Below, one piece after another: positions 56,202 through 64,000 of a DNA stretch of 64,000 nucleotides; positions within the stretch are counted from its first letter, which is position 1; each line of letters opens with the position of its first letter. Below the pieces are notes generated by a model. It worked only from the letters and a program-made list of their open reading frames with translations. It had not been told where the DNA came from and did not search any database. The position numbers and the translations under genes are program-made. Origin of the DNA: Hypericum androsaemum (taxonomy: Eukaryota; Streptophyta; Magnoliopsida; Malpighiales; Hypericaceae); assembly GCA_963995505.1 (NCBI GenBank), contig OZ023186.1, forward strand, positions 11,973,570-12,037,569, in the 5' to 3' direction.

Positions 56202-56796
56202 GATGCACGCAATCTCCTGGATGCATGCGCACGTGAATTTCAAGCTTATCTTGGCCATGCGTCCCTAAATTTTAGGAATTGCATCTACTATGTTTTAGGA
56301 CGTGATATTTACTAGATATTCTATTAGTTATCTATGTTTAGATTGTTTTCCTACTTAGTTGAATAATTCGGCCAAAATCCCTTTAAATTAGGAAGGAGAA
56401 TTTTGGCCAGCCTTGAACTCCTTATTAGGAGTTAGTTTTCGTTTTGGAAATTGTAAAACTTATGGAGCCTATATAAAGAGGCATCCTCATTCAATAAAGA
56501 CATAACAATTCGGAGAATTACTTAGTATTGGCTAATTGTGAGTTTAGATACTCGTTTGTTCTTGCTTAGGCTGGTGAGTCGTCTTGGCTAGAATTTATCT
56601 TTCACTTATCAAGCGGATCATCCATCCCCGCTCGTGGCGTGATACGACCTTAGGTCAAGGTTCAGAAGCTCTTGCAGCGGGTTAAGGTTCAATTTCGCGC
56701 CTTAGTTCTTGTGAGTTCTTTGTGAGTTGTGATCTGTTCCATTCTGAAGTAACAAACGGTCCGAGTTGTGAGTCTTTTCCGCTGAGATTCATATCA
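55976..56796 (+). repeat. A4 3' LTR, subtype b
   Basis: 821 bp, like 43148-43957 but with two GTTCTTGTGA-type units (the second with an extra T). The stop of pol is at 56199-56201. Confidence 0.9.
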
Positions 56797-57118
56797 GTAG
56801 TGGGGTGTACAAACCATGGGGTTTTACCTTTGACTTGGCTTGCTTACAAGTGATGCAACGACCACAAACTCTCTCAACGTCTCTCTTCATGTGTGGCCAA
56901 AAGAAATGATCTTGTAGCATTGCCAAGGTCTTTGCAATTCCAAAATGCCCCATTAAGCCACCTCCATGTGCCTCCTGAATGAGTAATTCTCGCATCGAGC
57001 AATTAGGCACACAAAGTTTGTTTTCACGAAATAGGTAACCTTCATTACGAAAGAACTTACCAAATGCACTTCTTTCAGTGGATCTATACAACTCGCTAAA
57101 ATCAACATCATCAACATA
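56797..57118 (-). pseudogene. A6 integrase finger fragment
   Basis: Minus-strand A pol piece encoding DVDFSELYRSTERS ... [21 protein letters not shown] ... [12 protein letters not shown] ... YTPLLI. Its upstream part continues at 63378 once A5 is removed (TSD ACATA). Its downstream part (integrase core, tail and most of the LTR) is missing and replaced by the A2-A4 array. Confidence 0.88.
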
Positions 57119-57923
57119 TGATATGAATCTCCGCGGAAAAGATTCACAACTCGGACCGTTTGTTACTTTAGAATGGAACAGATCACAACTCACAAGAACT
57201 TACACGAACTAAGGCACGAATTTGTACCTCAACCCGCTGCAAGGGCTTCTGAACCTTGACCTAAGGTCGTATCACGCCACAAACGGGGATGGAATATCCG
57301 CTTGATAAGTGAAGGATAAATTCTGGCCAAGACGACTCACCAGCCTAAGCAAGAACAAACGAGTATCAAACTCTCAACTAGCCAATGCTAAGTATTTCCG
57401 AATTGTATGTGTACGTTTTATTGCTAGGAGTCCTCTTTATATAGGCTCCCAAAGTACCAAAATATTCCTAAACAAGCTAACTCCTTAAAAAGGAGTTCAA
57501 AGGCTGGCCAAAACTCTCTTTCCTATTCTAAGGAGATTCTGGCCGAATTATTCAACTAAAATAGGAAATAATCTAAACAAATAATATCTAATAGAATAAC
57601 AATTAATTGCACGTCCTAACAAGAAGATGCATGGCCTAAATAGGTTGATTCTTGCTGATTCTCCATGTGCGCATGCATCCAGAAGTTGGTGTGCATATTA
57701 AGCTTCCAAAATAGCCTCTATCACGTGCATGGGCTTTGCATGTGCCTCATGCACGTCCTTGCACTTGTACGCACCAACTTGAGCCCAAACTTCTTGCATT
57801 AGTCCATTGAAATCAGATTGCAACTTCCTAGCTCGTGCTCTTGTCATTGGCCCAATTGGAACTTGAACTTGCTGCGAGTCTACAAGCTTGATAGTAGGTG
57901 CGTCCTTAGGCTTGCTCACATCA
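57119..57923 (-). repeat. A5 3' LTR, subtype a
   Basis: 805 bp. It carries the pol stop (57698) and tail; left TSD ACATA. Confidence 0.92.
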
Positions 57924-60900
57924 GTCCCCTCCTCTTGAAAAGGATTTGTCCTCAAATCATCACCTACATCAAACGGACTCAAGTCAGCCACGTTAAACGA
58001 AGCACTTACATTATACTCACCCGGAAGGTCTAGCTTGTAGGCATTATCATTGATGCGTTCGATCACTTGGAATGGACCATCTCCCCGTGGTAGCAACTTT
58101 GAACGTCTTTGTACAGGAAAACGCTCCTTCCTCATATGTAGCCAAACCCAATCTCCCGGCTCAAAGACAACCTTGTGCCTTCCTTTGTTTGCTTGCCTTG
58201 CATAGTGCTCCGTGCGCTTCTCGATGTTCATTCTTGCTTTCTCATGTAACTGCTTGACAAATTCAGCTTTCTTCTTGCCATCTAAGTTAGCTTGCTCACT
58301 CGAAGGTAGAGGTGATAAATCCAATGGAGTCAAAGGATTAAATCCATAAACAAGCTCAAATGGTGAGAATTGAGTAGCAGAATGGACAGAACGATTATAA
58401 GCAAACTCAACATGAGGCAAACATTCTTCCCAAGTCTTAATGTTATGCTTAATGAGTGCTCTCAAAAGTGTAGACAAAGTCCTATTCACTACTTCAGTTT
58501 GACCATCAGTTTGAGGATGACAAGTAGTAGAAAACAACAACTTAGTACCTAACTTGCACCACAAGGTCTTCCAAAAGTAACTTAGGAACTTAGCATCTCT
58601 ATCAGAGATAATTGTCCTAGGCATGCCATGCAACCTAACAACCTCTCTAAAGAACAAATCAGCAATGTTTGAAGCATCATCAGTCTTATGACATGGAATG
58701 AAATGTGCCATCTTAGAAAACCTATCCACTACCACAAAAATTGAATCTCTTCCACGCTTAGTCCTAGGTAGGCCTAACACAAAATCCATAGAGATATCAA
58801 TCCAGGGCTCACTAGGTATAGGTAGTGGGGTGTACAAACCATGGGGTTTTACCTTTGACTTGGCTTGCTTGCAAGTGATGCAACGACCACAAACTCTCTC
58901 AACGTCTCTCTTCATGTGTGGCCAAAAGAAATGATCTTGTAGCATTGCCAAGGTCTTTGCAATTCCAAAATGCCCCATTAAGCCACCTCCATGTGCCTCC
59001 TGAATTAGTAATTCTCGCATCGAACAATTAGGCACACAAAGTTTGTTTTCACGAAATAGGTAACCTTCATTACGAAAGAACTTACCAAATGCACTTCTTT
59101 CAGTTGATCTAAACAACTCGCCAAAATCAACATCATCAACATACATCTCCTTAATGTGTTCAAAGCCAAGTAGTTTAGCATCAAGAGTTGAGATCAAGGC
59201 GTACCTTCGTGATAGTGCATCAGCCACTACATTTTCCTTACCTTGCTTGTAGCGAATGACATAAGGAAATGTCTCAATGAATTCCACCCATCGTGCATGC
59301 CTCTTGTTCAGCTTGTGTTGCCCCTTTAAGTGCTTGAGTGACTCATGATCAGTGTGAATCACGAACTCCTTGGGCCACAAATAATGCTGCCATGTCTCCA
59401 ATGCTCGAACTAGTGCGTACAACTCCTTGTCATAGGTCGGGTAATTCAAGGTTGCACCACTTAGTTTCTCACTAAAGTATGCAATAGGTCTTCCATCTTG
59501 CATAAGGACAGCTCCAATTCCTACACCAGAAGCATCACACTCTATTTCAAAAGTCTTAGAGAAATTAGGTAAAGCTAACAAGGGTGCATTAGTCAACTTC
59601 CCTTTCAGTAGTTGGAAAGCCTTCTCTTGAGCTTCTCCCCAAGTAAAGCCCACGTTCTTCTTGATGACTTCAGTTATGGGTGCGGCTATGCTACTAAAGT
59701 CCTTCACAAATCTCCTATAAAAACTAGCTAGTCCATGAAAGCTCCTAACATTAGCAACACTTGTAGGGCTTGGCCATTCACGGATAGCTCGGATCTTTTC
59801 TTCATCAACCTGTATTCCGTTAGCTCCAACAACAAAACCCAAGAATACAAGCTTATCCGTACAAAAGGTGCACTTCTTCAAGTTAGCAAACAATTGTTCT
59901 TCTCTAAGTGCATCTAAGACAGATTTCAAATGTTCTAGATGATCCCCCACGTTCTTGCTATAGATGAGTATATCATCAAAGTAAACAACTACAAATTTAC
60001 CAATGAATGGACGTAGAACATGATTCATGAGTCGCATAAACGTGCTAGGTGCGTTGGACAAACCAAATGGCATGACCATCCACTCATACAACCCATACTT
60101 AGTTTTAAAAGCAGTCTTCCACTCATCTCCTTCTTTCATCCTAATTTGATGATAACCACTCTTCAAATCAATCTTAGAAAACATGCAAGAACCATGCAAC
60201 TCATCTAACATGTCATCTAAACGAGGGATAGGGTGACGATATTTTACCGTTATGTTGTTGACTGCTCGGCAATCAACACACATTCTCCATGTTTTATCCT
60301 TCTTGGGCACAAGTAGGACTGGAACAGCACATGGACTCATGCTCTCTCTTACGTACCCTTTCTCCAACAGCTCGTTGACTTGCTTCTCAAGCTCCTTTGT
60401 CTCTTCAGGATTGCTTCTATATGCGGGACGGTTAGGTATGGTAGCTCCCAGGACAAAGTCTATTTGATGTTCAATCCCACGAATAGGTGGCAAACCAGGT
60501 GGTAGCTCGTCGGGAAAGACATCCTTGTAATCCTGCAAAAGAGACACAACCGTACTAGGTACATGTGGTTCAAGCTCGTTAGTGTTTAAAAGTGCCTCCC
60601 TATACCGAAGTAAGATCATAGGCTTCTTTGTAAAGCACGCTTGCTTAATATCACTTGTTCCCACATAGTAACTCTTTTTCCAACTCTCGTTTTTTCTCTC
60701 TTTGGCCGTTTTAATTTCTGTTTTTCCGGCTTCTTTTGTTTTCTCAATCTTTTCCTCTCCATTGGCCGTTTTTCTTATCTTTTTTTCGGCTTCTTCTCTC
60801 CTCTCATTCTTTTTCTTCTTGTCACGCTCTCTTTGCTCATCACTTTCTTTTTGCAACTGACGTTGATCTTCACAAACTTGTGATGGTGACAAGGGTGCCA

Positions 60901-62205
60901 AGGTGATTACTCTCTTCTTAAGTATAAATGAATACTTGTTGGTGTAGCCATCATGATGCACTTTCCTATCAAACTGCCACGGCCTTCCTAACAATAGGTG
61001 ACCAGCTTGCATTGGTACAACATCACACAACACTTCATCCTCATAGTTGCCAATGCGGAATGCTACCAATACTTGCTTCATCACTCGTACTTCTCCACTA
61101 TCATTCAGCCATTGTAGTTTGTAAGGCTTAGGGTGTTTTCCCGTGAGTAACCCTAACTTCTCCACCATAGTAGTGCTTGCAACATTAGCACAACTTCCTC
61201 CATCTATGATGACACTACACACCTTGTCTTTGACATAGCACCTTGTGTGAAAAATATTTTCTCTTTGAGCCACATCATTTTCTTCTTTTATTTGCACATT
61301 CAATGCTCTTCTAGACACAAGAGTAAGCCTCTCAGCAGCTTGGTACTCTTCCTCGGATACGTCCTCCAAAGAAGGCATGCTTTCATGCTCCGAATCCTCT
61401 TCTTCAGTTTCAATCTCTCCACTCTCCTTGATCACCATTGCTTGCTTGTTAGGGCATTGACTTGAGATGTGCCCTCTTCCTTGACACTTAAAGCACTTGA
61501 TGTCACGGTTCCTAGCTGGAGTGACTTCCACTTTCCTTTGAGAATTAGCTTGAGAACTCTCGGATTTATGCTCTACTTTGGCTGCTTGTGGCTTGTCAAA
61601 CTTCTTTTGGTAGTTTGGCTTCCAAGTAGAATTCGATGTAGCTTTTGTTCTCCCCTCTCCTCTCTTGAGTTGCTTCTCAATTTTCGTTGCCATATGCACC
61701 ATGTCCTCCAACTCCACATAGTGTTGCAACTCAACTTTGTCTTGAATTTCAGGATTGAGTCCATTCAAGAACCTTGCCATTGTAACTTCTCTATCTTCAT
61801 CTATATCAGCTCTTATCATGGCCATCTCCATCTGTTTGAAATACTCCTCCACACTCAAACTTCCTTGCCTCATTCCTTGTAACTTCTTATACAGCTCTCT
61901 ATAGTAATGACTTGGAACAAATCTCTTCCTCATCACCACTTTCATGTCTTCCCAAGTAGCTATAGGGCGTTCTCTATTTCTCCTCCTGCTAGTCACAAGT
62001 TGATCCCACCAAGTTATAGCATAATCAGTGAATTCGGTGATGGCAAGTTTTACCTTCTTTTCTTCGGAGCTATTGTAGCAATCAAACACGAACTCAATCT
62101 TCTTCTCCCACTCTAAGTACGCCTCCGGGTCAGAACGACCAGCAAAGGAAGGTATCTTCAGTTTGATACTCCCTATGTTGTCGTCTCTCTTTGGCCTTGC
62201 CTCCT
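57698..62205 (-). pseudogene. A5 Gag-Pol, N-terminally deleted but otherwise open
   Basis: The frame is open from the deletion point ([19 protein letters not shown]...) through Gag core, CCHC, protease, RT (YFDDIL), RNase H, integrase and LTR tail, about 1500 codons without a stop. No ATG remains upstream of the Gag core; the first in-frame Met lies inside the core. The junction joins leader AAACTAAGGAGG to gag CACCTAGGGAGGCAAGG and so uses GGAGG-like microhomology. Near-identical LTRs mean either the deletion is recent or the defective RNA was mobilised by an intact relative. Confidence 0.88.
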
Positions 62206-62359
62206 TAGTTTGCTAGCTTCCCTCGGATTTGCTTCCTCTTTAGCTTGAGACTTCCAATTTAGCTTGCTTCCTCTTTAGCTTGAGACTTCCAATTTAGCTT
62301 GCTTCCTCTTTAGCTTGCGGCTTCCTTTTTTTCTTTTTCTTTTCTTTCCTTTTTTTTTC

Positions 62360-62390
<31 letters not shown>

Positions 62391-62572
62391 CTTTCTTTTC
62401 TTTTCTTTCTTTTCTTGCTTCACTCGTTTGTTTTCCTCTCTTTTCTCTCAAACAGCGAGGAGAGAAAACGAACCAACAAGAACAAAAAAATAACAAGCAA
62501 CAAAACGAACCAACAAGAACAAAAATAACAAGGATAATGAACTAAAGTAACAAGCTAAGCTCTGATACCAAC
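62206..62572 (-). other. A5 leader remnant
   Basis: Proximal leader only: PBS, purine tract (62325-62415 as T/C on plus) and two minisatellite units (62215-62310) as in A2. The hairpin, the conserved pre-gag block and the TACTAAC site are deleted. Confidence 0.78.
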
Positions 62573-63377
62573 TGATATGAATCTCCGCGGAAAAGATTCA
62601 CAACTCGGACCGTTTGTTACTTTAGAATGGAACAGATCACAACTCACAAGAACTTACACGAACTAAGGCACGAATTTGTACCTCAACCCGCTGCAAGGGC
62701 TTCTGAACCTTGACCTAAGGTCGTATCACGCCACAAACGGGGATGGAATATCCGCTTGATAAGTGAAGGATAAATTCTGGCCAAGACGACTCACCAGCCT
62801 AAGCAAGAACAAACGAGTATCAAACTCTCAACTAGCCAATGCTAAGTATTTCCGAATTGTATGTGTACGTTTTATTGCTAGGAGTCCTCTTTATATAGGC
62901 TCCCAAAGTACCAAAATATTCCTAAACAAGCTAACTCCTTAAAAAGGAGTTCAAAGGCTGGCCAAAACTCTCTTTCCTATTCTAAGGAGATTCTGGCCGA
63001 ATTATTCAACTAAAATAGGAAATAATCTAAACAAATAATATCTAATAGAATAACAATTAATTGCACGTCCTAACAAGAAGATGCATGGCCTAAATAGGTT
63101 GATTCTTGCTGATTCTCCATGTGCGCATGCATCCAGAAGTTGGTGTGCATATTAAGCTTCCAAAATAGCCTCTATCACGTGCATGGGCTTTGCATGTGCC
63201 TCATGCACGTCCTTGCACTTGTACGCACCAACTTGAGCCCAAACTTCTTGCATTAGTCCATTGAAATCAGATTGCAACTTCCTAGCTCGTGCTCTTGTCA
63301 TTGGCCCAATTGGAACTTGAACTTGCTGCGAGTCTACAAGCTTGATAGTAGGTGCGTCCTTAGGCTTGCTCACATCA
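62573..63377 (-). repeat. A5 5' LTR, subtype a
   Basis: 805 bp, pairing with 57119-57923; minus-strand TATA near 62890. The right TSD copy is ACATA (63378-63382). Confidence 0.92.
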
Positions 63378-63530
63378 ACATACATGTCTTTAATGTGTTC
63401 AAAGCCAAGTAGTTTAGCATCAAGAGTTGAGATCAAGGCGTACCTTCGTGATAGTGCATCAGCCACTACATTTTCCTTACCTTGCTTGTAGCGAATGACA
63501 TAAGGAAATGTGTCAATGAATTCCACCCAT
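63378..63530 (-). pseudogene. A6 RNase H/integrase linker fragment
   Basis: Minus-strand A pol: [30 protein letters not shown]...[11 protein letters not shown], continuing into 57118 without A5. It ends at an inverted junction at CAT 63528-63530. Confidence 0.85.
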
Positions 63531-64000
63531 GTTCTACGTCCATTCATTGGTAAATTTGTGGTTGTTTACTTTGATGATATACTCATTTATAGCAAGAGCA
63601 TGGAGGATCATTTAGAACATTTGAGATCAGTCTTAGATGCACTTAGAGAAGATCAATTGTTTGCTAACTTGAAGAAGTGTACCTTTTGTACGGATAAGCT
63701 TGTATTCTTGGGTTTTGTTGTTGGAGCTAACGGAATACAGGTTGATGAAGAAAAGATCCGAGCTATCCGTGAATGGCCAAGCCCTACAAGTGTTGCTAAT
63801 GTTAGGAGCTTTCATGGACTAGCTAGTTTTTATAGGAGATTTGTGAAGGACTTTAGTAGCATAGCCGCACCCATAACTGAAGTCATCAAGAAGAACGTGG
63901 GCTTTACTTGGGGAGAAGCTCAAGAGAAGGCCTTCCAACTACTAAAAGGGAAGTTGACTAACGCACCCTTGTTAGCTTTACCTAATTTCTCTAAGACTTT
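63528..64000 (+). pseudogene. A7: plus-strand family A RT fragment leaving the window
   Basis: From [22 protein letters not shown] through the RT connection region to LLALPNFSK, open to the window end. It starts abruptly in mid-RT at an inverted junction with A6 rather than at an LTR, so it is a rearranged fragment. Confidence 0.87.

Larger units (their letters stand above)
50777..56796 (+). mobile_element. A4: family A element sharing its 5' LTR with A3; subtype-b 3' LTR
   Basis: Starting from the shared 5' LTR (49972-50776): PBS 50780-50791, diverged leader, frameshifted gag and an open pol, PPT 55963-55975, and 3' LTR 55976-56796 (821 bp, subtype b). After the 3' LTR comes integrase sequence of A6 (GTAGT...), not a copy of the left flank. 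Confidence 0.9.
57119..63377 (-). mobile_element. A5: family A element lacking the start of gag
   Basis: TSD ACATA (57114-57118, 63378-63382). LTRs 57119-57923 and 62573-63377, both 805 bp with no difference noticed by eye. PPT 57924-57936, PBS 62559-62570. A deletion joins the leader to gag at about 62205, removing the splice-acceptor-like site, the ATG and roughly the first 95 codons. Confidence 0.93.

Overview
This window is almost entirely plant LTR-retrotransposon DNA. I see no host gene, no rRNA or tRNA gene and no CRISPR. The host is a flowering plant, probably a dicot. The evidence is Ty3/gypsy (Metaviridae) gag-pol polyproteins in plant-type order (Gag, CCHC knuckle, protease, RT, RNase H, integrase), primer-binding sites matching the 3' end of plant initiator tRNA-Met, 5-bp target-site duplications (TSDs) and deep nesting. 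I cannot name the species.

I use local family names. Families A, B, C and E share an 8-bp LTR end pattern (TGATRTGA...TCAYATCA), a conserved U5 block and related leaders. In A, B and C the pol frame runs through the polypurine tract into the 3' LTR, so each LTR encodes the last 60-75 residues of the polyprotein. Family D is a separate Ty3/gypsy lineage with its own LTR (TGGCGTAGG...CCTACACCA), and its pol stops before the LTR. E is a short non-autonomous family.

Left half (1-24379): a minus-strand B element (B2: gag 18051-19051, right LTR to 24379) was hit in gag by D1 on the plus strand (362-18050, 5' end off-window). D1 was then hit by an A element (only its 3' LTR end, 1-361, is visible), by complete A1 (minus, 1311-8215, TSD AGTTA) and by complete B1 (plus, 9156-15859, TSD TTGAA). 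The right LTR of B2 carries solo LTR E2 (TSD GTGGC). E2 in turn holds a composite 20192-23456 (TSD ATAAG) made of non-autonomous E1 plus a remnant with a B-type LTR.

Middle (24380-27280): about 2.5 kb of very purine-rich degenerate satellite (AAGGCAAGAA/T-like units) runs into the LTR of D2, a minus-strand D relative.

Right half: D2 (to 37029) is split by composite C1 (28005-36255, TSD CACTC) and by a minus-strand A element (A6). A6 is itself broken up by a plus-strand array A2 / A3-A4 (37111-56796) and by A5 (minus, 57119-63377, TSD ACATA). A3 and A4 share one central LTR, and A2 and A4 each carry two different LTR subtypes. At 63528 an inverted junction leads into a plus-strand A RT fragment that leaves the window. 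The full-length open gag-pol frames (A1, A2, A3), with near-identical LTRs by eye, suggest recent activity; the other copies carry frameshifts, stops or deletions.
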